Positions 47,312 through 55,459 of a stretch of DNA of 64,000 nucleotides are shown here, one piece after another (within the stretch, counting starts at the first letter, position 1; every line of letters begins with the position of its first letter). The stretch spans positions 124,001 to 188,000 of the forward strand of contig NZ_JAUXVR010000044.1 of NCBI RefSeq assembly GCF_030680395.1, given 5' to 3'. Source of the DNA: Methylobacter sp. (GTDB taxonomy: Bacteria > Pseudomonadota > Gammaproteobacteria > Methylococcales > Methylomonadaceae). The notes under the pieces are model-generated. The model was given only the letters and a program-made list of their open reading frames with translations, was not told the DNA's origin and searched no databases. A program made the translations under genes and the position numbers.

Positions 47312-49993
47312 ATGGGCCCTCACTATCTGAACCGTTTTTTTACCCCAAAATCCGTTGCTATCGTTGGCGCATCCGAACGCGAAGAAAGCGTGGGCTATCG
47401 GCTGCTGCTTAACATGCAGGAGGCGGGCTTTAAAGGCGGGCTTTATCCGGTCAATAACAAACGCGAAACTTTACTAGGCTTAAAGGCTTACCCCGATCTC
47501 AACGCCGTTCCCGAGGATCTCGATCTGGTGGTGATAGCGACCCCGGCGCCCAGCGTTCCCAGCGTTGTGCGCCAGTGCGGCGAGAAAGGCGTCACTTCCG
47601 TGATCATTATCAGCGCGGGCTTCGGCGAACTCGGTACGGAAGGCAAGCGGCTGCAACAGGAAGTTCTGGATATCGCCCATCGTTACAGCATCCGCATTAT
47701 CGGCCCTAACTGTCTGGGCGTTATTCGTCCCAGCGGACAGCTGAATGCGACTTTCGGCGACGGCACGGTTAAAGACGGTAATCTGGCGCTGCTGTCTCAA
47801 TCGGGCGCAGTGTGTACGGCGATTCTGGATTGGGCCAAATCCCAGGACATCGGTTTTTCAACGGTGGTATCGATGGGCGGCGCGGCGGACATCGATTTTG
47901 GCGAGGTGCTGGATTATTTGGCGACGGACAGCAAAACCACCGGCATTTTGATGTACGTTGAAGGCATCCGCGATGCGCGTCGTTTTTTGAGCGGTCTTAA
48001 AGCGGCGGCGCGGCTAAAGCCAGTGATCCTGATTAAATCCGGCCGTCATGAAGCCGGTTGCAAGGCGGCGATGTCCCATACCGGCGCGATGGTCGGCGGC
48101 GACAATGTGTTCGATGCCGCGATTGCCCGAGCGGGTGTAGTTCGGGTCTATAGCATCAATGAATTGTTTTCCGCCGCCCGCGTTTTGGCCAACAATTATG
48201 TGGTCAAAAAGGATCGTCTGGCGATTATCACCAACGCAGGCGGCCCCGGCGTGATGAGCACCGACCGCGCTGAAGATGTCGGCGTGCAAATGGCGGAGCT
48301 GAGCCCTGCCAGCATCGCCGCGCTGGACGAGGTTTTGCCGGTACACTGGTCTCATGCCAATCCTGTCGACATTCTGGGCGATGCGACCTCCGAGCGTTAT
48401 CAGAAAGCGCTGGAAATCTGTATTAAAGATAAAAATATCGACGGCATACTGGTCATTTTGACACCCCAGGCGATGACCAATCCGACCCAGGTTGCCGAAT
48501 GCATTATTGAAGGCGCGAAAGCCAGCAAAAAACCGGTATTGGCTTCATGGACCGGCGGCGCACGGGTTCAGGAAGGGCGCAATCTTTTTGCCAACAGTAA
48601 AGTGGCTCACTTTAGTACGCCGGAAATCGCTGTCGATGCGTTTTCATTTCTGGCCAGCTATACCCAGAATCAAATCCTGCTGAAACAAATCCCCTCGCCT
48701 ACCGACGAACTGGCGACACCCGATGTTGCCGGTGCCCGCTTGATTGTTGAACGGGTACTTTCAGAAGGCCGCCAGGTTTTAACCGCACAGGAATCCAAAG
48801 CCATTCTTGCCGCCTTCAACATTCCGGTCAATCAGACTATCAAGGTTTCCAGCGCCAAGGATGCGATGATTGCCGCAGAAACGATGCGCTTTCCAGTGGT
48901 GTTAAAAATCAACATGGCCGAGTTTAGCCATAAATCCGATATTGGCGGCGTGCGGCTTAACATCAACAGTGTTCAGGAAATTTCGCACCATTACATGGAA
49001 ATGGAAGCTGCGATTAAGCAAAAATACCCGGAAATTACCGAAGTCGGCATGACTGTTGAACCTATGTTCCGTTCTCAGAGCGGACGTGAATTGATGATAG
49101 GCGTGGTCAGGGATCCTGTATTCGGCCCTGCGATCAGCGTTGGTTTGGGCGGCACCATGGTGGAGATTTTGAAAGACAGTGCCGTCGCCCTGCCCCCCCT
49201 GAATGCCTATATGGTTGAGCAAATGATTGCCAAAACCAAGGCGGCCAGATATCTGGAGGCGTTCCGTCAATTACCGATCGCCAATAAACAAGCCCTGGTG
49301 GATGTGCTGCTTAATGTATCGACCATGGTCAGCGAGCTGCCGGAGATTCTGGAGCTGGATATTAATCCGCTAATCGTTGATGAGCACGGCGTCATGGCGG
49401 TTGATGCCCGTATTAAAGCGGAAACATCGCACCAGCTCACGCCTTATTCGCATATGGCGATCCATCCTTATCCCCATCAATTAATCCAGCATCATCAATT
49501 ATCGAACGGCGCCAATATTACGATCAGGCCTATTCGCCCTGAAGACGCAGGCATGGAAAAGGATTTTGTTCATCGCTTATCCGAGCGCACCAAATACTTC
49601 CGTTTTATGCAGGCTTTACAGGAATTAACGCCGGAAATGGTGGTTCGTTTCACGCAAATAGATTACGACCGTGAAATGGCTTTTGTTGCGGTAACCGAAG
49701 ATGAAAACATGCCGAATGAATTGGGCGTAGGCCGCTATATGGTCAACCCGGACGGTCATTCCGTAGAATTTGCGCTGGTCGTTGCCGACGATTGCCAGTG
49801 CATGGGCATAGGCACCCGACTGATGAAAACCTTGCTGCAAACCGCCAAAGCCAAAGGCCTGTCATTCTTTGAAGGTGAGGTGCTGGCTATTAACAAGCCC
49901 ATGTTGTCGCTGGTTGCCAAGCTGGGTTTCAGTATCGAAACTATCGCCGGTGATAATGAAGTGGTGCGGGTTGTTAAGGATTTGAGGCTGTAA
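47312..49993 (+). CDS. Pat-type protein acetyltransferase (acyl-CoA synthetase-GNAT fusion)
   Basis: 893 residues: an N-terminal NDP-forming acyl-CoA synthetase-like part (CoA-binding VAIVGASEREESVGYRLLLN, ligase with LLSQSGAVCTAI and MSHTGAMVGG), an ATP-grasp region (about 490-700) and a GNAT domain at the end (QCMGIGTRLMKTLL). This is the layout of Pat/YfiQ lysine acetyltransferases that inactivate acetyl-CoA synthetase. The SHTG motif with its His is retained; whether the synthetase part is active is not clear. It stands alone with a GGAG ribosome site. Confidence 0.93.
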   Translation: MGPHYLNRFFTPKSVAIVGASEREESVGYRLLLNMQEAGFKGGLYPVNNKRETLLGLKAYPDLNAVPEDLDLVVIATPAPSVPSVVRQCGEKGVTSVIIISAGFGELGTEGKRLQQEVLDIAHRYSIRIIGPNCLGVIRPSGQLNATFGDGTVKDGNLALLSQSGAVCTAILDWAKSQDIGFSTVVSMGGAADIDFGEVLDYLATDSKTTGILMYVEGIRDARRFLSGLKAAARLKPVILIKSGRHEAGCKAAMSHTGAMVGGDNVFDAAIARAGVVRVYSINELFSAARVLANNYVVKKDRLAIITNAGGPGVMSTDRAEDVGVQMAELSPASIAALDEVLPVHWSHANPVDILGDATSERYQKALEICIKDKNIDGILVILTPQAMTNPTQVAECIIEGAKASKKPVLASWTGGARVQEGRNLFANSKVAHFSTPEIAVDAFSFLASYTQNQILLKQIPSPTDELATPDVAGARLIVERVLSEGRQVLTAQESKAILAAFNIPVNQTIKVSSAKDAMIAAETMRFPVVLKINMAEFSHKSDIGGVRLNINSVQEISHHYMEMEAAIKQKYPEITEVGMTVEPMFRSQSGRELMIGVVRDPVFGPAISVGLGGTMVEILKDSAVALPPLNAYMVEQMIAKTKAARYLEAFRQLPIANKQALVDVLLNVSTMVSELPEILELDINPLIVDEHGVMAVDARIKAETSHQLTPYSHMAIHPYPHQLIQHHQLSNGANITIRPIRPEDAGMEKDFVHRLSERTKYFRFMQALQELTPEMVVRFTQIDYDREMAFVAVTEDENMPNELGVGRYMVNPDGHSVEFALVVADDCQCMGIGTRLMKTLLQTAKAKGLSFFEGEVLAINKPMLSLVAKLGFSIETIAGDNEVVRVVKDLRL

Positions 49994-50060
49994 TTTAGCT
50001 TATAAAATAGGAGACGAAAACACGGATTTGACTGGTTTACGCGGATTTTTAAAGCGAGAC

Positions 50061-50139
50061 AGGATGGGTAGAGTGATAACGAAACCCATCCTAATTCACT
50101 ATCATTGAGATGGGTTTTTCACTGCATTCTACCCGTCCT
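50061..50139. repeat. Imperfect inverted repeat (GGATGGGTAGAG type)
   Basis: Arms of about 30 bp, 50061-50090 (AGGATGGGTAGAGTGA) and 50109-50139 (TTCTACCCGTCCTA at the end), separated by 18 bp. It lies in the 424-bp gap after the Pat gene and looks like a small dispersed palindrome of the kind seen elsewhere in the window. The rest of the gap to 50417 shows no gene. Confidence 0.8.
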
Positions 50140-50417
50140 ACGCGCTACGCGCTGGCTGTTTTCGGCCAAAACCGGACAGTCAGTAAACTTCATGAATTGT
50201 TTACATGCATATAAAAGCCGCCGATTTTTTGAGTTAGTAAATATAGGTATCATTACATATTGTGCATTCAATTCTGAATATGTATTGTTAGATTATGGGC
50301 GGGGTGATAGATCAGCAATTTTTGACCAATTGCAGACCTGCATATCATTTTGTCCAGTCAAGCGCCCTTTGAGGAAAGGGAACGAAATATAATTAAATAG
50401 ACTACGAGGATCTTAAA

Positions 50418-50618
50418 ATGGCTGAAGAAAAAGAAAAAGACAACACATGGTTGATCGCTGGCGTTGCCATTGCTGCTGTTATTGTTTTAGTTGTGTTGCT
50501 GAAAAAGGACGAAACTAAGCATTTGCAAAGTGGCGCGGTAGAGCAGTTGCAAGCTGAAACCTTCAAGAATATAGAAAAGAGAAAAACCAGCAACGTCACT
50601 GGTGACGTAGGTAATTGA
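50418..50618 (+). CDS. Small single-pass membrane protein, 66 residues
   Basis: MAEEKEKDNTWLIAGVAIAA opens into a strong membrane helix (AAVIVLVVLL), then a polar C-terminal tail (QAETFKNIEKRKTSNVTG). The ribosome site ACGAGGATC precedes the ATG and a strong terminator follows the stop at once, so it looks like a real single-gene unit. The family is not known to me. Confidence 0.75.
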   Translation: MAEEKEKDNTWLIAGVAIAAVIVLVVLLKKDETKHLQSGAVEQLQAETFKNIEKRKTSNVTGDVGN

Positions 50619-50656
50619 AATAACACCCCCGTTATTTTCATAACGGGGGTGTTATT
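50619..50656. terminator. Strong terminator after the 66-residue gene
   Basis: A 17-bp perfect stem (AATAACACCCCCGTTAT with its complement) and a 4-nt loop, with T-rich sequence on either side. Confidence 0.88.
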
Positions 50657-50660
50657 ATTT

Positions 50661-51878
50661 TATGTTGATTCCCCTATCGGTAAGTGCCCGGCGAGAAGTT
50701 CGTTTGCGTTGTCAGCACAGCTGGCAGCAATAACCAACGAACTTCATGCGATCCACTTAGTATCCAGCGCCAGTTTATCTTTCGATTGTGTTAACTCTGC
50801 TACTGTCTTTGCCTCCTTCAAGTTATCCTCTGCCATTTTTTGCTATTGCTCTTTTTTTTCGCTCATTTGTTTTTACCTCATTTTCGTTAGGTTGACGATA
50901 CCGGCGACTCTCATTGGACATTAGCATGAAAAAGTTGCCACTTTCAGCATCGCTTTTTACTGTCTCACCAGAAAATAAGCCTTACAAAACAGTATAATAA
51001 TTTACATGGTCAATTATGACGCTGTTTACTGGTAAATATACTGGTCGCTGATTGACACCGGAATGTCACGCGCAAGCGTTGATTTAGTTTTAATCGAAAC
51101 AAAAGTAACGACTTTTGAGGCACTCTACTCCGCTTTGTTGATACAACTGAAAGTAATCACGCAAAGTAGTTTCATAAACGTCCACCAATAAGGCGATCCT
51201 ATAATTGGATAGGCCTCGGCTTTTTAGCCACAGTGTTTCTAGGCGGCGAACTAACGGGATGAGGTGGGCATGCCTTTCCTTTTTAAAATTCCTAATGTTT
51301 CCGAAGTAAATTCAATGTGTATTGTCATAGTAATTCCAGTACTCAGTCAGTCTGGTTATGTCGTGTAAAAATTGTTTAGCTCAGCGTAAATTCGCTCATC
51401 TCATTCGACAAGCTCATGACAGGCTCTCAAGAAACAGCTTTTTGTATTTGTAATATCAATGGCTTGAAAAAATATAAAATACAAAAAATTGCGCCAAACA
51501 GCGGCTGTTTCTTGGTAACGCCTTGCCACCGAAGGGGGCTTACTTTGCTCAGGACGAACGGATTTACTTTTACCCGTCAAAATAGAATTGACCGAGTACC
51601 AGTTTTAAAGAGCTTTAGTACGCAGATGAACCCATTAATTAAATACAAAAAAGAGGGGGGCATGAAATTGCTTTGCTCCCCCTAGGGCCAAAGTATCATC
51701 AAAGGATGGGATAGCTTAAGCGTTAATTTAGCGTTTTGGGATATGTGCGAATACTTATATCGTCAGCTTTCGACAGTCTGGTTTGGGTCGATGCCGCCAA
51801 TGTTCAATTTTATTGGAATTGAGTTTTAAATAATGTCTGACCAGGTCTGGACTCTTACACTTAAGTGAAGCGGCTACA
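50661..51878. other. Gene-poor 1.2 kb stretch
   Basis: No convincing complete gene. It holds a hairpin at about 50695-50745 (AGAAGTTCGTT pairing with AACGAACTTC), a possible broken small minus-strand gene (50744-50866, see that entry), a G-run/C-run hairpin near 51655-51686, and AT-rich sequence. Plus-strand frames at 50649 and 51416 lack ribosome sites and sensible composition. Confidence 0.6.
50744..50866 (-). pseudogene. Small gene interrupted by an in-frame amber codon
   Basis: From the ATG at 50866 (GAGG site 9 bp upstream) the frame reads MSEKKEQ, then TAG, then QKMAEDNLKEAKTVAELTQ and on to WIA and a TGA. The composition on both sides of the stop looks like one 40-residue charged helix. 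It may be a dead small gene, or translation may begin at the inner ATG (50836). Confidence 0.4.
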
Positions 51879-53486
51879 CTAATCTTTTAAGTTAAAAAAC
51901 CTGCCGTACCCCATCAAACCTAATAATAAAATAACCATTACCCAAATAACCGGTTTGTCCCCCAAGTTCGCGTAAGGCGTCATGCCACCCATCGGGATTA
52001 TAGTTCCGGTAAGTGCCGTTTCCTGAAACAAAGGCGCCAGATTGACGATCTCTCCCTTTGGAGAAACTACAGCCGTCATGCCCGTGTTTGTCGCCCGCAA
52101 CAAAAAGCGCCCGGTTTCCATCGCCCGCATTCTTGCCATTTGCATATGCTGATGAGGTTCTATCGAGTTGCCGAACCAGCCGTCATTGGTCACGTTAACC
52201 AGATAAGCTGCGTCCGGCAATCCTCGAATACTCAAATCGCCAAATACGTCTTCGTAACAGATCAAAGTTATAAACGGATAACCGCCCGCTTTCAACAAGG
52301 GCTGGTTTACCGCCCCCGGCGTGAAATTACCCAATCTTATATTTATTAGGTTAAGCACAAAACCGGATAAGGGCTGTAGCGGCAGATATTCGCCAAAAGG
52401 CAATAAATGGATTTTACGGTACATGCCTTCTTCCTTGCCCAAGGTTATCACGGCATTGAAGCTCCTGGTCGGAGATTGTTCCTGTACCGGGACGCTGATG
52501 ATTAAATCGGTATTGTGCAGCTTGGCGTTGTTACCCAAGGGTGCTAAAAAGGCATCTTTAACCTGGTCCAGATAGGCCGGAATTGCGGTTTCCGGCCAAA
52601 TAATGACATTGGAATCCCAATGCTCTTCGGTCATCTTTTTATATTTTAAAAGCGTGGTAATTTTATTTTCCGGCCGCCACTTTTGATCCTGCGCTATATT
52701 GCCTTGAATCATGGAAACGCGAAGGGGCTGCCCGATTTCATGGGTCCATGTTACGTTCCGCAGCAAGCCGCCCGCTCCCCACAAAACGGCAAGCACCATT
52801 ATTAACGGTAGGGGCGACTTTAGTCGCCCAGGGCGAATGCCCCGTAAGGGTGCGTTAGCGAATCCGCTTCCCCCCCTAATACCCGAAAATGCAGGTTTTG
52901 TACGGAACAAAATCTCTGCCCGTGCCGCCATACGCAAAACTTCTACAGCAACCGAAGCCGTTAATGCCACAATAAAACCGGTACCGTAAACGCCCAATAC
53001 CGGTATGTATCCGGCCAGAGGAGTCTCCAACTGGGAGTATGCAACATGCAACCAGGGAAATCCGTTCAACACCCAATAGCCCCGGAAATATTCAACCAGT
53101 ATCCAGATAACCGGCATCAACATGATCCGAACCGATCCCTTATTTGCCGGATTCGTTTTTACTGCAAGATAACCGGTTAAGGCCGGAAATAATGCCCAGA
53201 AAGCGGAAAACAAAGTGGTCAGCAGAGTCGCCTCAAGCACTCCGGCTCCGCCAAAATCATGCATGCTGATGTAAACCCAGGATACCCCTGAACCGAACGC
53301 ACCCAAGCCGAATAAATAACCGCGCAAAGCCGCCTGCTTAGCCGAATTATTCTGCCAGCAGGCGAATAAAAACGCCAACGCTACCGGCGCCAAACAGGAA
53401 TAATCAAAGGGGGCAAAAGATAAAGTGAGTAAAATACCGGCAATTGGGGCGCCAAAATCCCAATACTTACTGTTTGAATAGTGCAT
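51879..53486 (-). CDS. lnt: Apolipoprotein N-acyltransferase (second copy)
   Basis: 535 residues with N-terminal membrane helices and a nitrilase-like domain. Triad residues are E299 (IIWPETAIP), K358 (MYRKIHLLPFGEYLP) and C410 (TLICYEDVFG); NVTNDGWFGNSIEPHQH is the usual Lnt signature, so this is the more typical Lnt of the two in the window. It acylates the N-terminus of lipoproteins in the inner membrane. About 23 residues near 204-226 are encoded by an inserted palindromic repeat (52809-52878) between the membrane part and the catalytic domain. Confidence 0.93.
   Translation of the reverse strand: MHYSNSKYWDFGAPIAGILLTLSFAPFDYSCLAPVALAFLFACWQNNSAKQAALRGYLFGLGAFGSGVSWVYISMHDFGGAGVLEATLLTTLFSAFWALFPALTGYLAVKTNPANKGSVRIMLMPVIWILVEYFRGYWVLNGFPWLHVAYSQLETPLAGYIPVLGVYGTGFIVALTASVAVEVLRMAARAEILFRTKPAFSGIRGGSGFANAPLRGIRPGRLKSPLPLIMVLAVLWGAGGLLRNVTWTHEIGQPLRVSMIQGNIAQDQKWRPENKITTLLKYKKMTEEHWDSNVIIWPETAIPAYLDQVKDAFLAPLGNNAKLHNTDLIISVPVQEQSPTRSFNAVITLGKEEGMYRKIHLLPFGEYLPLQPLSGFVLNLINIRLGNFTPGAVNQPLLKAGGYPFITLICYEDVFGDLSIRGLPDAAYLVNVTNDGWFGNSIEPHQHMQMARMRAMETGRFLLRATNTGMTAVVSPKGEIVNLAPLFQETALTGTIIPMGGMTPYANLGDKPVIWVMVILLLGLMGYGRFFNLKD
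52809..52878. repeat. Palindromic repeat inserted in frame in lnt
   Basis: About 70 bp bounded by TAGGGG and CCCCTA-type ends, containing GGGCGAC-TTTA-GTCGCCC and further inverted pieces. It codes for IRGGSGFANAPLRGIRPGRL-like residues not expected in Lnt. The frame stays open. Confidence 0.7.
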
Positions 53487-53666
53487 GTTTTATTTTCAAA
53501 ATCGGTCTATGATTGCCTTTTGTAAATGAAGGCTCATTGAAATCAGCTGCCATAATACCAAAAATGCCACGGGATAGTTTAAGCCTTGCCGCTTGTCCTG
53601 CCTTAAGCGAAAGCCCGTCAATATCAAACATATCCTACGACTCTGTTTATAACTAAGGAGCCTATT

Positions 53667-53924
53667 TTGAAAATTGTTAAAATGCCCACGCCAATGCGCA
53701 TGGTCTGGGGAAGTGTAATGGCCTATTGGTTAGCAGGCGTTATTCATCCTGCTTTTGTTGCAATTGCGGTAATGATTGCACTGTTTGTTCCTATTTTAAT
53801 CAATGAATATTCTTTTTCCGCCTCTCCCAACCACCAACCTGACATAAACCGACAACCTCATCAATCTGGTTATGTCGCTCAAAAACCGGTCAGCCGTAGG
53901 TTAATGGATGAAGATAAAGTTTAA
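53667..53924 (+). CDS. Small membrane protein, 85 residues
   Basis: One or two N-terminal hydrophobic segments (MAYWLAGVIHPAFVAIAVMI) and a polar Pro/Gln/His-rich tail (SPNHQPDINRQPHQSGY). An AAGGAG ribosome site precedes the ATG. It lies 12 bp before the M23 peptidase gene, suggesting an operon. Family unknown. Confidence 0.7.
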   Translation: MKIVKMPTPMRMVWGSVMAYWLAGVIHPAFVAIAVMIALFVPILINEYSFSASPNHQPDINRQPHQSGYVAQKPVSRRLMDEDKV

Positions 53925-53936
53925 AAGGCACCTAAA

Positions 53937-54908
53937 ATGATACGAATTTCGCTATCAATTTTTATCCTGTTACTGCTGCATTCGTTAACTGCCGTTGGAC
54001 AAAAGCTCTATAAATTTCAGGACGAGCAAGGTATATGGCATTTTACCGACAGGCCTACGGCATCCAGCCAAAATCAAACCGAGTTAAAAGTTGAAGTCAG
54101 GCAACTTAAAGCCGCACCCAAGCAATTAGTTTGGCTATTGCGGTCGGGCGAAGAACGGCATCCCAGGTTTTATATCCGTAATGATTATGCAGGCCCCGTG
54201 GAAGTCGAAATCAATTTTTCCGAGCAAGACAATGTCCGGGCTACGCCTGACCTGCCCAGACTGTTTGTTATTGAACCCGGAACATCGGACACGCTTTTTG
54301 ATATAAATGGCATTGACGAACATAAACCATGGCGACTCGGACTTAAATACCGCTATATCATCGGTGGCCCTCTAGCCCATTACAGCTCAACAGCCCGCTA
54401 TTTGCCGCCGCTAGCCCCTGGTACATCGTTTCAAATTTCCCAAGCTTTCAGCGGCAATTTCAGCCATACCGACGAACAAAACAAATATGCCGTAGATATA
54501 GTCATGCCGATTGGCACACCGGTTCATGCAGCCAGATCAGGTATTGTCCTGGAAGCCGAGGATGATTTTTATAAAGGCGGCTCCAATAAAGCCTACGCTT
54601 CCGAAGCCAACAACATCAGGATTCTGCACGATGACGGTTCTATGACAGTTTACGCCCACCTGGAACTGGAAAAAGCCCAGGTTTATCCGGGCTTGGCGGT
54701 AGCGGCCGGACAATTGATCGGTTATTCGGGCAACACCGGTTTTACCACCGGCCCGCATTTGCATTTCGCGGTTCAGATTAACAGGGGCATGAGACTGGTT
54801 TCTGTACCGTTTACCTTTATCAATCAGCAAGGTCAAGCCGAGGAACCGGCAGTTAATGCCCGGCTTAAAGGGATTACTCCCTCTCAGTTGGGTAGTATGG
54901 TTGAATAA
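53937..54908 (+). CDS. M23 family peptidase with DUF4124 domain
   Basis: 323 residues: signal peptide (SLSIFILLLLHSLTAVG), DUF4124 (KLYKFQDEQGIWHFTDRPTA), a middle domain and a C-terminal LytM/M23 metallopeptidase fold (YAVDIVMPIGTPVHAARSG, GNTGFTTGPHLHFAVQINRG). M23 enzymes cut peptidoglycan cross-bridges; HLH supplies zinc ligands, with His and Asp in SHTDEQNKYAVD as the first pair. It could remodel cell wall during growth or division. A terminator follows directly. Confidence 0.9.
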   Translation: MIRISLSIFILLLLHSLTAVGQKLYKFQDEQGIWHFTDRPTASSQNQTELKVEVRQLKAAPKQLVWLLRSGEERHPRFYIRNDYAGPVEVEINFSEQDNVRATPDLPRLFVIEPGTSDTLFDINGIDEHKPWRLGLKYRYIIGGPLAHYSSTARYLPPLAPGTSFQISQAFSGNFSHTDEQNKYAVDIVMPIGTPVHAARSGIVLEAEDDFYKGGSNKAYASEANNIRILHDDGSMTVYAHLELEKAQVYPGLAVAAGQLIGYSGNTGFTTGPHLHFAVQINRGMRLVSVPFTFINQQGQAEEPAVNARLKGITPSQLGSMVE

Positions 54909-54913
54909 AGCTT

Positions 54914-54943
54914 AGAAAAGTCGGGCATAAGCCCGACTTTTCT
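54914..54943. terminator. Terminator after the M23 peptidase
   Basis: 13-bp stem AGAAAAGTCGGGC / GCCCGACTTTTCT with loop ATAA and T-rich flank; symmetric, so usable in both directions. Confidence 0.9.
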
Positions 54944-55012
54944 GTTTTCAGTTACGTACCTTACCGAGCTCTGATAGCTTTAATGCCATTCTTAATCAAA
55001 CGATTGCGAACT

Positions 55013-55237
55013 ATGGACCCAACCACAATTGAACGCGAAGCTTTGCATCTGCCTGTATCGGATAGAGCCAAGCTCGCTCATAAGCTATTGTTAAGCCTTG
55101 AAGATATGTCTGAACCTGAAATTGAGCAGGCATGGCTTGACGAGGCGGAGCGCAGGGCGGCAGAAATAGATCAGGGGCTTGTACAGCTTATCCCCGCCGA
55201 AGAAGTTAGCCGCAAAGCGCGGGCATTATTGCGGTGA
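55013..55237 (+). CDS. Addiction-module antitoxin (RelB/TIGR02574-like)
   Basis: 74 residues starting MDPTTIEREALHLPVSDRAKLAHKL with the family pattern LLLSLEDMSEPEIEQAWLDEAERR and IPAEEVSRKARALL at the end. This is the small antitoxin family usually paired with a RelE/ParE-type toxin. The ATG at 55013 fits the family better than 54983. The toxin directly downstream is broken, so the antitoxin is an orphan. Confidence 0.88.
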   Translation: MDPTTIEREALHLPVSDRAKLAHKLLLSLEDMSEPEIEQAWLDEAERRAAEIDQGLVQLIPAEEVSRKARALLR

Positions 55238-55339
55238 GTTATTACTTCCCCCCGGTGCTGAAGCAGAACATTTTGAAGCCATCGCGTTTTTTGAATCTCG
55301 ATAGCCGGGGTCTTGGTGCTGCGTATCTTGCTGAGCTAG
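55234..55339 (+). pseudogene. Broken RelE/ParE-type toxin
   Basis: Overlapping the antitoxin stop, a GTG starts SYYFPP, but the family sequence continues only in another frame as EAEHFEAIAFFESR then stop, and returns in the first frame as RGLGAAYLAE. This matches the toxin family start (YYF...EAEHFEAIAFFE...GLGARYLAE) with two shifts, and the gene ends where a palindrome begins. No toxin can be made. Confidence 0.85.
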
Positions 55340-55363
55340 GAGTCTGTCCGACAGGCTCCTAGC
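55335..55363. repeat. Long hairpin repeat truncating the toxin
   Basis: GCTAGGAG / CTCCTAGC with an inner CTGTC/GACAG pair, 29 bp in total. It lies between the toxin remnant and a gene-end fragment and may be the remains of an insertion. Confidence 0.7.
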
Positions 55364-55459
55364 GGCGGCAATAATGCCACCGCAACCACCACCCCGATCA
55401 ACGTTGACGACACACCCGAGGAACGCCAGCGCTCCCGCGCATTCACCAAGGCAGGCTGA
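55364..55459 (+). pseudogene. 3' end of an unidentified gene
   Basis: An in-frame stretch reads NNATATTTPINVDDTPEERQ and RSRAFTKAG then stop, with plausible protein composition but no start. It overlaps the antiporter end on the other strand. It may be the tail of a gene whose front was lost. Confidence 0.35.

Noticed and set aside
51416-51685. 89-codon frame in the gene-poor stretch
   Set aside because: No ribosome site and no sensible protein composition; it includes a G-run hairpin.
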